Shown here piece after piece: positions 17,264-24,673 of a DNA stretch of 64,000 nt. The DNA is from Jiangella alba (lineage in GTDB: Bacteria > Actinomycetota > Actinomycetes > Jiangellales > Jiangellaceae), in assembly GCF_900106035.1 (NCBI RefSeq), contig NZ_FNUC01000003.1:2225501-2289500 (forward strand), read 5' to 3'. Below the pieces are notes generated by a model. The model worked only from the letters and a program-made list of their open reading frames with translations, searched no databases and was not told the DNA's origin. Within the stretch, counting starts at the first letter, position 1, and every line of letters begins with the position of its first letter. The position numbers and the translations under genes were made by a program.

Positions 17264-18362
17264 GTTGGTGACGGCGGTCGGCGACGGCGAGCGGGCCGGG
17301 CTGGTCACCGTCGTCAGCACGTTCCAGTCCGCGCCGCGCCAGCCCGGCGCCTCGATGGCCGTCACCGCGTCCGGCGAGGCGGTCGGGAGCGTGTCCGGCG
17401 GCTGCATCGAGGGCGCCGTGTACGAACTGGCGCAGGAGGTCATGGCCGGCCGGCCGCCGGTCCTGCAGCGCTACGGCGTCAGCGACGACGACGCGTTCGC
17501 GGTCGGGCTGACCTGCGGCGGCATCATCGACGTGTTCGTCGAGGCGGTCGATCGCTCGACCTTCCCGGTGCTGGCCGACGTCGCGGCGAGCATCGACGGC
17601 GCCGAGCCGGTCGCCGTCGCCACCGTCGTCGCCGGTCCGGGTCCGGCCGGCGCCCACCTCGTCGTCTGGCCCGACCGCGTCGCCGGGTCGCTGGGCAGCG
17701 CGCGGCTCGACGACGCCGTCGCCGACGACGCCCGCGGCATGCTCGACCAGGGCCAGACGGGCATCCGCCGCTACGGCGCCTCGGGCGAGCGCCGGCTCGA
17801 CGACCTGCAGGTGTTCGTCCAGTCGTTCGCGCCGCGGCCGCGCATGCTGGTGTTCGGCGCCATCGACTTCGCCGCCGCGCTGGTGCGGGTCGGCCGGTTC
17901 CTCGGCTACCACGTCACGGTGTGCGACGCGCGGCCGGTGTTCGCGACGCCGCGGCGCTTCCCCGACGCCGACGAGGTCGTGGTCAAGTGGCCGCACGACT
18001 ACCTCGCATCGACGACCGTCGATGCCCGCACCGTCATCTGCGTGCTCACCCACGACCCCAAGTTCGACGTGCCGCTGCTGGCCGCCGCGGTCCGTACGCC
18101 GGCCGCGTACATCGGGGTCATGGGGTCGCGGCGCACCCACGACGACCGGCTGGCCCGGCTGCGCGCGGAAGGGCTGGCCGAGGACGAGCTGGCCCGGCTG
18201 GCGTCGCCGCTGGGCCTCGACCTCGGCGCCCGCACGCCCGAGGAGACCGCGGTGTCGATCGCCGCCGAGATCATCGCGGCGCGCTGGGGCGGCTCCGGCC
18301 GGCGGCTGAGCGACACCAGCGGGCCGATCCACCGCGAGCACCTCGCCGCCGATGCCGTCTGA
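17244..18362 (+). CDS. XdhC/CoxF-family molybdenum cofactor maturation protein
   Basis: A 372-residue protein with the XdhC N-terminal domain (TFQSAPRQPGASMAV, GSVSGGCIEG, LTCGGIIDVFVE) and the C-terminal Rossmann XdhC_C domain (RMLVFGAIDFAAALVR, YIGVMGSRRTHDDRLARL). XdhC binds and helps sulfurate Mo cofactor for xanthine dehydrogenase; CoxF is the CO-dehydrogenase homologue. The GTG at 17244 is chosen because GGAGGGG lies eight bases upstream; GTG 17238 or ATG 17256 are alternatives. Its start lies inside the end of the VWA gene. Confidence 0.93.
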   Translation: MQEVMRELVTAVGDGERAGLVTVVSTFQSAPRQPGASMAVTASGEAVGSVSGGCIEGAVYELAQEVMAGRPPVLQRYGVSDDDAFAVGLTCGGIIDVFVEAVDRSTFPVLADVAASIDGAEPVAVATVVAGPGPAGAHLVVWPDRVAGSLGSARLDDAVADDARGMLDQGQTGIRRYGASGERRLDDLQVFVQSFAPRPRMLVFGAIDFAAALVRVGRFLGYHVTVCDARPVFATPRRFPDADEVVVKWPHDYLASTTVDARTVICVLTHDPKFDVPLLAAAVRTPAAYIGVMGSRRTHDDRLARLRAEGLAEDELARLASPLGLDLGARTPEETAVSIAAEIIAARWGGSGRRLSDTSGPIHREHLAADAV

Positions 18363-18915
18363 CGTCGCCGGGCTGGTCCTCGCCGCGGGGTCGGGCTCCC
18401 GGTACGGCGGGCCGAAGGCGCTGGTCGAGTACGAGGGGTCGCGGCTGGTCGACCGCGCGGTCGCGCTGCTCGCCGGTGGCGGCTGCGCACCGGTGGCCGT
18501 CGTGTCCGGCGCGGTGCCGCTGACCGTGCCGGGCGCGGTCGTCGTGCACAACCCCGACTGGGCCACCGGCATGGGGTCGTCGCTGCGGGCCGGGCTGCGC
18601 GCGCTCAGCTGGGCGCCCGCCGAGGCCGTGGTCGTCGCCCTCGTCGACCAGCCGTGGGTCGGCGTCGAGGCCGTCACGCGGCTGCGCGCCGCCTGGGCGG
18701 CGGGCGGCGTGTCGGTCGCGGTGGCCACCTACGACGGCCGCCGCGGCAACCCCGTCCTGCTGGCCCGCCCGGTGTGGGCCGACGTCGCCGCCCTCGCCAC
18801 CGGTGACGCCGGCGCCCGCCCGTTCATGCGGGCGCACCCCGACCTCGTCACCCTCGTCGACTGCACCGGCACCGGCTCGTCCGCCGACGTCGACGTCCCC
18901 GCCGACCTGCGCTAG
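18352..18915 (+). CDS. MocA/MobA-like nucleotidyltransferase
   Basis: A 187-residue nucleotidyltransferase. GLVLAAGSGSRYGGPKALVE is the nucleotide-binding signature of the MobA/MocA fold. VALVDQPWVGVEAV carries the metal-binding DxP-type position (usually DMP), and RGNPVLL and the C-terminal DCTGTGSSADVDVPADL (usually D.DTPEDL) complete it. It most likely transfers CMP to molybdopterin for xanthine/CO-dehydrogenase-type enzymes. It overlaps the xdhC-like gene by 11 bases. The rloAB insertion begins just after it. Confidence 0.9.
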   Translation: MPSDVAGLVLAAGSGSRYGGPKALVEYEGSRLVDRAVALLAGGGCAPVAVVSGAVPLTVPGAVVVHNPDWATGMGSSLRAGLRALSWAPAEAVVVALVDQPWVGVEAVTRLRAAWAAGGVSVAVATYDGRRGNPVLLARPVWADVAALATGDAGARPFMRAHPDLVTLVDCTGTGSSADVDVPADLR

Positions 18916-18943
18916 GAGCTCCTTTGCGAGAGGAGAAGTCGAG

Positions 18944-18968
18944 TTCTGTGCGGTTTACTTGCACAGAA
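18944..18968 (+). promoter_or_regulatory. Inverted repeat upstream of the rloA-like gene
   Basis: TTCTGTGC (18944-18951) and GCACAGAA (18961-18968) are perfect 8-base arms separated by nine bases, 25 bases before the rloA start. This geometry suits a dimeric repressor or a short hairpin in the leader. No regulator is encoded in the insertion itself. Confidence 0.4.
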
Positions 18969-18992
18969 GGGCTTGAAACCTGCGGAGGAGCC

Positions 18993-20309
18993 ATGCTCAG
19001 GAGCTTTCGGGTCGCGAATCACCGGTCGATCCGCGACGAGCAGGAGTTGGTGCTACTCCCTGCCTACGACAAGCCGCGAGAGGTGGTGCCGGTCGCCGCC
19101 ATCTTCGGAGCGAACGCCGGGGGGAAGACCACTGTTCTGGATGCTCTCGGCTTCCTTCAGCGGATCGTCCGCGATTCCTATCGGACCTGGGAGCCAGGCA
19201 GCGCGATCCCGCGTAGCCCGTTCCTCCTCGATCCGGCGCGCAGCTTGGAGCCCTCGACCTACGCCGTGGATCTTGTGCTCTGCTCGGTCCGGTACGTCTA
19301 TGGGATTTCCATCGATGACCGGGTGGTTCGCGACGAATGGCTGTACCGGTTCCCACATGGGCGCAAGCAAGTGGTCTTCGAGCGCGACGGCCATGAGATC
19401 CGGCTCGGCTTCACCGTGTCGGACTATCGCGGCCGCCAACGATTCCTGAACGAGGTCACCCGAGGGAATGCCAGCGCGCTGGGCGCGGGCGCGATGATCG
19501 ACCTGACGGAGGTCGAGCCTGTCTACGACTGGTTCCGGCGTCGGTTGCGGGTTCATACGCAGCCAGCGGGAACCACCTCGGCGGCCGCGGAGGCCAGCAG
19601 GCTGCTGAGGACCGAAGGCACGGACAGGGACCGATTGGTCGAGATGCTACGAGCAGCCGATCTCGGCATCACGGACCTACAACTGGAACGGGCGCTACAC
19701 GGCAAGGACGCTGAACACATGACGGCCGGGCTGGACGAGCTCATGAGCGCCGACGAATCGGAGCCCTACGTACGTTGGCCGAATAACGCGCGGGTACGCG
19801 AGCTCCTTCTCAGTAGGGGTTGGTCCTGTGGATACGAGCTGAGATTCGTTCACGGGCAGAGTGGTGTGGCCCTGTCCGCAGAAGACCAGTCGGCGGGGAC
19901 ACTGGCGTGGCTCGGCATGCTGGTGGCGGCTCTTGACGCACTGACCATGGGCGGAGTCCTCTGCGTCGATGAGATCGACGCCAGCCTGCATCCGCGGCTG
20001 ACCGCCCAGCTGGTGAGCATGTTCAAGGACGAGGAAGCCAACCCGAAGTCCGCGCAGCTCGTCTTCACGACCCATGACGCCTCGCTTCTGGGCACGTCGA
20101 TGGGTGGCGAGGTGCTCGCCCGCGATGAGGTGTGGTTCGTCGAGAAGGACCGCGACGGCGCGACGACGTTGTTCCCGCTGACCGATTTCAAGCCTCGTCA
20201 GCACGAGAACACCGAGCGCCGTTACCTCGGCGGCAGTTACGGCGCCGTCCCCATCGTGTCCGACGACGACCTGCGTCACGCCTTGGCCGCGCGGGCGGAG
20301 AGCGATTGA
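18993..20309 (+). CDS. RloA-like AAA ATPase of a two-gene ATPase-Toprim pair
   Basis: A 438-residue ABC/SMC-type ATPase (AAA_15/AAA_21 group). Walker A is GANAGGKTT (39-47), a signature-like LSAEDQSAGTLAWLGM lies near residue 300, and Walker B is GGVLCVDEIDASLHP (320-334). The ATG follows GCGGAGGAG, an excellent ribosome site. The next gene starts on its stop codon and is RloB-like. RloAB pairs are found in restriction and defence loci, and the architecture recalls PARIS and OLD-type systems. Base and codon use are visibly less GC-rich than in the neighbours, which suggests transfer. The defence role is inferred. Confidence 0.85.
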   Translation: MLRSFRVANHRSIRDEQELVLLPAYDKPREVVPVAAIFGANAGGKTTVLDALGFLQRIVRDSYRTWEPGSAIPRSPFLLDPARSLEPSTYAVDLVLCSVRYVYGISIDDRVVRDEWLYRFPHGRKQVVFERDGHEIRLGFTVSDYRGRQRFLNEVTRGNASALGAGAMIDLTEVEPVYDWFRRRLRVHTQPAGTTSAAAEASRLLRTEGTDRDRLVEMLRAADLGITDLQLERALHGKDAEHMTAGLDELMSADESEPYVRWPNNARVRELLLSRGWSCGYELRFVHGQSGVALSAEDQSAGTLAWLGMLVAALDALTMGGVLCVDEIDASLHPRLTAQLVSMFKDEEANPKSAQLVFTTHDASLLGTSMGGEVLARDEVWFVEKDRDGATTLFPLTDFKPRQHENTERRYLGGSYGAVPIVSDDDLRHALAARAESD

Positions 20310-20892
20310 TGGCGCGCGACTCTCGGCGCGAAATGCCGCACAACAGACGGCAACCGTTCCGTGAGCCTCGAACGCGCATCTGGTGCTGTGCTGCGGCAAG
20401 CGCACCGAGCCCGAGTACTTCAAAGGTCTTGTCGGCCACGTACGTAAGCCGAGCGTCGCGGTCAAGGTGCGAACCGGTAGCTCCGATCCGTCCGGACTCG
20501 TCGGGCAGGCGAAGGTGTTCCTCGACTCCGACAACTTCGATCAGGTGTGGTGCGTCGTCGACGTCGATGAATTCGACATCGTGCGAGCTGTCGCGGCGGT
20601 CCGATCTGAGCCGAGGATCCGGCTCGCGGTCTCGAACACCTGCTTCGAGCTGTGGCTGCTGCTGCACTTCCAGGACCACACGGCATTCCTGACGACCTGC
20701 GACAAGGCGGCCAAGCTGCTGAGGCATCACGTCCCCGGCTATGAGAAGTCCGTGGTGTTCCGCAGGTATTCGCCGGGCCTCAGCGACGCGATCGAACGGG
20801 CGCGGAAGCTCGGCGGCACCGACGACGAGCACCCGAATCCGTCGACCGGTGTGTGGCGGCTGGTGGAACGCATCAAGAACGAAGGCAGCTGA
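20309..20892 (+). pseudogene. RloB-like Toprim-fold protein with a one-base frameshift near codon 24
   Basis: The natural start is ATG 20309, overlapping the rloA stop. That frame gives MARDSRREMPHNRRQPFREP then RTRI, as expected for RloB, and then goes wrong. From 20383 a shifted frame continues as VLCCGKRTEPEYFKGL, which is the family's GxxTEPxYF motif, then WCVVDVDEFDI with the acidic Toprim-type motif, then NTCFELWLLLHF, to the stop at 20892. The missing base lies between 20380 and 20383. Without it the product would be about 194 residues. A start at GTG 20383 would lose the first beta strand. It is a true disruption, a phase-variable site or a sequencing error. Confidence 0.7.
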
Positions 20893-20897
20893 CCGCG

Positions 20898-22304
20898 CTA
20901 CCCCGAGAGCGGGGGAGCGGCGGCCGCCAGCGCGGACAGCGCCGCGGTGAAGCAGTCCATCGGCGGCTGGACGAGGCCGGCGCCGACCTGGCCGGTGCCG
21001 GCGACCCGGCCGGCGATGCCGGTGTTGATCTGCGGCAGCACCCCCGTGCGCGTCACCAGCGTGACGTCGATGCCGGTGGGCGCGCCGCGGAACTCCAGGA
21101 TCGGGATGGCGTACGCCGGGTTCTCGCCGAGGGTGATCTCGTACATCAGCCGGCTGGTCGCGAGCGCGTCCGGCACCGACCCGCCGACGAAGCGGACGAT
21201 GGCGGGTGCGGCGGCCATGGCGAACCCGCCAAGCCCCATCGTCTCGGTGATCGCGGAGTCGCCGATGTCGGGGTTCGCGTCGTCGGGGCCGTAGGCGCCC
21301 AGGTACAGCCCGGACGGGGTGTTGGCCGGCGCGGTGAACCAGGCGGCGCCGGTGCCGGACACCTGGATGCCGAAGTCGGTGCCGTTGCGGGCCATGGCGG
21401 TGACGACGGTGCAGCCGGGGAGGTCCGCGGCGGCCGCCGTCTGCAGCTTCCCGGCCGGCATGACGAGGTTGAGGAAGAAGTGGTCGTTCCCGCCGATGAA
21501 CGCCGCCACGTCCGCGACGTCGGACGACGGGGCGCCGCCGGCGGCCAGCGCGGGCAGCAGGTCGCGCAGCAGCATGAGCGTGCCGGCGCGGTTGCGGTTG
21601 TGCCCCTCGTCGCCCATCTGGACCATCTGCGCGACGATCGCCTTGACGTCCACCGGCCCGCGCCGCCGCACGGCGGCCTGCAGCAGCGGACCCAGCACCG
21701 ACGACATCCACCGCAGCCGGTCGATGACCTCCGGGCCGTACGCGCCGTAGCGCAGCACCGTCCCGAGGCCCTCGTTCAGCGAGCACCACGCCGTCCGGCC
21801 GGTCGACGGATCGCGCAGCTCGAACAGCCACATCGACGGCGACACGACCCCGGCCATCGGGCCGACGCCGCCGTGGTCGTGGCACGGCGACCATTCGACG
21901 CCGTCGCCGGCGGCCAGCAGGGCCTCGGCCGCGTCGGGCGTGGCCGCCAGGCCCTCGAACAGGGCCGCGCCGATCAGCGCGCCGCGCAGCGGCCCGGACG
22001 CCCGCTCCCAGGTGATCGGCGGCCCGGCGTGCAGGAACTGCCCCGGCTGAAGCCCGAGCACCTCGCCGGCCGGGCGGACGTCGACGAGGTCGGCGCCGGC
22101 GGCCAGCATGCGCGTGACGGCCGTGGTGTTGGCGTCGGGACGCCGCGGGTCGGCCAGCACGCGGGCGAGATCGTCGTCCGTCCCGGCGACCGGCGGCCGC
22201 CAGTCGACCGTCGTCACCGGCACCGCCTGGGCGGCCAGCGCGGCCGCGAACAGGTCGACGCCGGCGCTGACGACCCGTGGCTCGTCGCGCAGCAGGTCGG
22301 TCAC
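20898..22304 (-). CDS. allG: DUF1116 protein, AllG/YlbE-like subunit of oxamate carbamoyltransferase
   Basis: A 468-residue DUF1116 protein. Characteristic stretches are GPPITWERASGPLRGALIGA, SPCHDHGGVGPMAGVVSPSM, NEGLGTVLRYGAYG and MGDEGHNRNRAGT. The E. coli homologue YlbE (AllG) acts with FdrA (AllF) and YlbF (AllH) as oxamate carbamoyltransferase, which splits oxalurate with phosphate into oxamate and carbamoyl phosphate at the end of anaerobic allantoin use. GTG start at 22304 overlaps the allF stop. It is the last gene of three overlapping genes on this strand. Confidence 0.85.
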   Translation of the reverse strand: MTDLLRDEPRVVSAGVDLFAAALAAQAVPVTTVDWRPPVAGTDDDLARVLADPRRPDANTTAVTRMLAAGADLVDVRPAGEVLGLQPGQFLHAGPPITWERASGPLRGALIGAALFEGLAATPDAAEALLAAGDGVEWSPCHDHGGVGPMAGVVSPSMWLFELRDPSTGRTAWCSLNEGLGTVLRYGAYGPEVIDRLRWMSSVLGPLLQAAVRRRGPVDVKAIVAQMVQMGDEGHNRNRAGTLMLLRDLLPALAAGGAPSSDVADVAAFIGGNDHFFLNLVMPAGKLQTAAAADLPGCTVVTAMARNGTDFGIQVSGTGAAWFTAPANTPSGLYLGAYGPDDANPDIGDSAITETMGLGGFAMAAAPAIVRFVGGSVPDALATSRLMYEITLGENPAYAIPILEFRGAPTGIDVTLVTRTGVLPQINTGIAGRVAGTGQVGAGLVQPPMDCFTAALSALAAAAPPLSG

Positions 22305-23731
22305 CCGGCACCCCCACTGACCAGCGCGATCGCGGCGCGCGCGGCAGCCGCGTTGGACAGGTGCACCGACGCGCCCGCGTCGCGCAGCGCCCGCGCCTGC
22401 TCCTCGAGCCCCTGCGGGTCGTCGGCGGTCCCGACCAGCGCCACGACGACGGCGAGGTCGCGGCCGCGCGCCCCGGCGACGTTGCGGGCCCGGACGATCG
22501 CCGGCGCCAGCTCCGCGGCCGGGTCGGGGTGCGCGCCGTGACCCAGCACGACGTCCATCAGGACGACGCCGCAGGACGGATCGCGCGCCTCGGCCAGCAG
22601 CCGCTCGACCCGCAGCGAGTTGTCGATCATCGGGTGCGGCCGGCCGAGCGTGAACGTGTCGTCGCCGAAGTCGACGAACGTGTGCCCGCCGGGGGCGAGT
22701 GCCGCGTCGGCCAGCAGCCGCGCCTCCTCACACAGGGTGCCGCCGGCGAACAGGCCGCGGATGGACGGGTACGGGCCGGTCTCGGGCGCCGTCGACGGCC
22801 ACGAGCGCGGCGGCCGCCACTCGGCCCCGGCCGCGGCGACGACGGTCTCGGCGACGGCGGTGAGGTCGGGCTGCCCGGGCCCGAGCAGCGCGAGCACGAC
22901 CGGCTTGCCGAGCTTCTCGACCCGCTCGCGGACGGCGTCGGCGACCTCCGGCGCGGGCGGCTTGCTGACCACGACGACCACCTCGGTGGCGTCGTCGTCG
23001 GCCAGCAGGTCCAGCGCCGCCAGCGTCGACGCGCCGCCCACCCGCGCCGACAGGTCGCGCCCGCCGACCCCGAGGCAGTGGCTGATGCCGACGCCCGCGC
23101 CGTCGACCAGGCTGAGCAACTGCTGCGCGCCGGTGCCGGACGCCGCGACGATGCCGACCGGCCCCGGCCGCACGACGTTGGCGAACCCGAAGCCGACGCC
23201 GCCGACCACCGCCGTCCCGCAGTCGGGCCCCATGACCAGCAGGCCGCGGTCGTGCGCCTCGCGCTTGAGCCGCACCTCCTGCTCCACCGGCACGTTGTCG
23301 GAGAACACGACGACGTGCAGGCCGTGCTGCAGCGCGTCCATCGCGTCGGCGAACGCGTGCGGTCCGGGCGTCGAGACGAACGCGATGGTCCCGGCGTCGC
23401 GGCCGGCGGCCGAGCCGACGGTGCGGGGGGCCGGCGCGGCGCCGAAGCCGCCCTGGCCGGCGGACGGGCGCGCGGTCAGCGCCGCTTCCAGCCGGCCCAG
23501 CGCCCGGCCCAGCGCGGCGTCGTCGTCCGCCGTCACGCCGACGACGAGGTCGTTCGGGCTCGCGTCGGGTACGTCGAAGCCCATGCCGCCGAGGAGGTCG
23601 AGGTTGAGCTGCGTGGCCATGGCGACGAGCGCGCCGCCGACCCCGTCCTCACCCTGGATCGCCTGGCTGACCTGCATCAACGTGACTGAGTCGTGGTAGG
23701 TGCCGGTGCGCACCTCGATGTGGCGGATCAC
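22301..23731 (-). CDS. allF: FdrA/AllF-like subunit of oxamate carbamoyltransferase
   Basis: A 476-residue protein with the succinyl-CoA-synthetase-like fold of FdrA. The N-terminus IEVRTGTYHDSVTLMQVSQ is diagnostic, followed by VFSDNVPVEQEVRLKREAHD, VMGPDCGTAVVGGVGFGFAN and GIVAASGTGAQQLLSLVDGAGVG. A C-terminal ligase-like domain contains LFAGGTLCEEA and MIDNSLRV. Start GTG 23731 overlaps the allH stop. A carbamate kinase, which would turn carbamoyl phosphate into ATP, is not present in this window. Confidence 0.88.
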   Translation of the reverse strand: MIRHIEVRTGTYHDSVTLMQVSQAIQGEDGVGGALVAMATQLNLDLLGGMGFDVPDASPNDLVVGVTADDDAALGRALGRLEAALTARPSAGQGGFGAAPAPRTVGSAAGRDAGTIAFVSTPGPHAFADAMDALQHGLHVVVFSDNVPVEQEVRLKREAHDRGLLVMGPDCGTAVVGGVGFGFANVVRPGPVGIVAASGTGAQQLLSLVDGAGVGISHCLGVGGRDLSARVGGASTLAALDLLADDDATEVVVVVSKPPAPEVADAVRERVEKLGKPVVLALLGPGQPDLTAVAETVVAAAGAEWRPPRSWPSTAPETGPYPSIRGLFAGGTLCEEARLLADAALAPGGHTFVDFGDDTFTLGRPHPMIDNSLRVERLLAEARDPSCGVVLMDVVLGHGAHPDPAAELAPAIVRARNVAGARGRDLAVVVALVGTADDPQGLEEQARALRDAGASVHLSNAAAARAAIALVSGGAG

Positions 23732-24597
23732 CGCGCGGCCCCCGCGAGCGCGGTCAGCGCGACCCGGACGCCCAGCTGCAGCGCCGCGCCGGACGTGTGC
23801 CCGACGGCGAGCAGCCGGCGCCCCGCCGCGTGGACGTCGCCGCGGGCCGAGCCGAGCGCGGCGAGGTACGTGCTGAGCTGCGGGACGCCCAGCCCGCGGG
23901 CGGCGTAGGGGAGGAGCCCGGCCGAGACGGCGGTGGTGCGGTGCAGCGGCCCGGCAGCCTCGACGGCGGCGGCCAGCCGCGCGGCGCCCTGGGACTCGAC
24001 GGTGGCGCCGACCACCAACGCGCCGGCCAGGACGTCGTCGCCGGCCGGCGTCAGGCCGGGGCCGAGCCCCAGCATCCCGCCCGCGGCGTCGGCGAGCTCG
24101 TCGTCGTCGCCGCACAGCAACGCCAGGCCGAGCCGCCCCGCGGCCGCGACGACGGCGCCGTCCAGCCCGGGATGGTCGTCCTGCCCGGCGGCGCGGCGGC
24201 GGGCCAGCGCGACGTCGGCGACGACCGCCGGGCGCACCCGCCACCAGCGGCCCACGGTGACGACCGCGCCGTCGTCGTCGCCGATGCGCAGCTCACCGCC
24301 GCCGACCAGCGCGCGTTCGCCCGTCCGCAGCCCGGACACCGGCCACGGCGTGACCACCGCGCACGGCAGGCGCACGGCGGCCGGGCCGGTGAGGCACAGG
24401 AGCACCGGCCCGGTGCCGTGGTCGACCAGGACGGCGGTCATGGTGCGGGTCGCGGCCACGACCTCCCCGGCGAGCCGTGGACCTCCCACGAGAGCGGCGA
24501 CGGCGGTGCTGGCGGCGCCCGGCAGGACCTGCCGGGACGCGTCGCCCGGCCACGGCCGGGTGGCCCGGACCCCGGTCGGGACCGTCGGTGCCGGCAC
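23728..24597 (-). CDS. allH: DUF2877 protein, AllH/YlbF-like subunit of oxamate carbamoyltransferase
   Basis: A 289-residue DUF2877 protein. The hallmark GLGPGLTPAGDDVLAGALV (about 189-207) is present, as are SAGLLPYAARGLGVP and the C-terminal RRLLAVGHTSGAALQLGV. The GTG at 24597 has GGAGG six bases upstream, which fixes the start. It is the first gene of the allH-allF-allG transcription unit and is divergent from the PucR regulator, whose start lies 76 bases away. The shared intergenic region is the likely regulatory site. Confidence 0.85.
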   Translation of the reverse strand: MPAPTVPTGVRATRPWPGDASRQVLPGAASTAVAALVGGPRLAGEVVAATRTMTAVLVDHGTGPVLLCLTGPAAVRLPCAVVTPWPVSGLRTGERALVGGGELRIGDDDGAVVTVGRWWRVRPAVVADVALARRRAAGQDDHPGLDGAVVAAAGRLGLALLCGDDDELADAAGGMLGLGPGLTPAGDDVLAGALVVGATVESQGAARLAAAVEAAGPLHRTTAVSAGLLPYAARGLGVPQLSTYLAALGSARGDVHAAGRRLLAVGHTSGAALQLGVRVALTALAGAAR

Positions 24598-24661
24598 TCG
24601 CGACCTCCGTTCCGTCCAAGATCACCTGAACTGGGACTGCCACGAACGTAGCCGGGACGAC

Positions 24662-24667
24662 TACCGT
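24662..24667 (+). promoter_or_regulatory. -10 element of pucR, leaderless arrangement
   Basis: TACCGT is followed by six bases and then the ATG at 24674. No Shine-Dalgarno sequence is present, so a leaderless mRNA is likely. Confidence 0.45.
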
Positions 24668-24673
24668 CATCGC

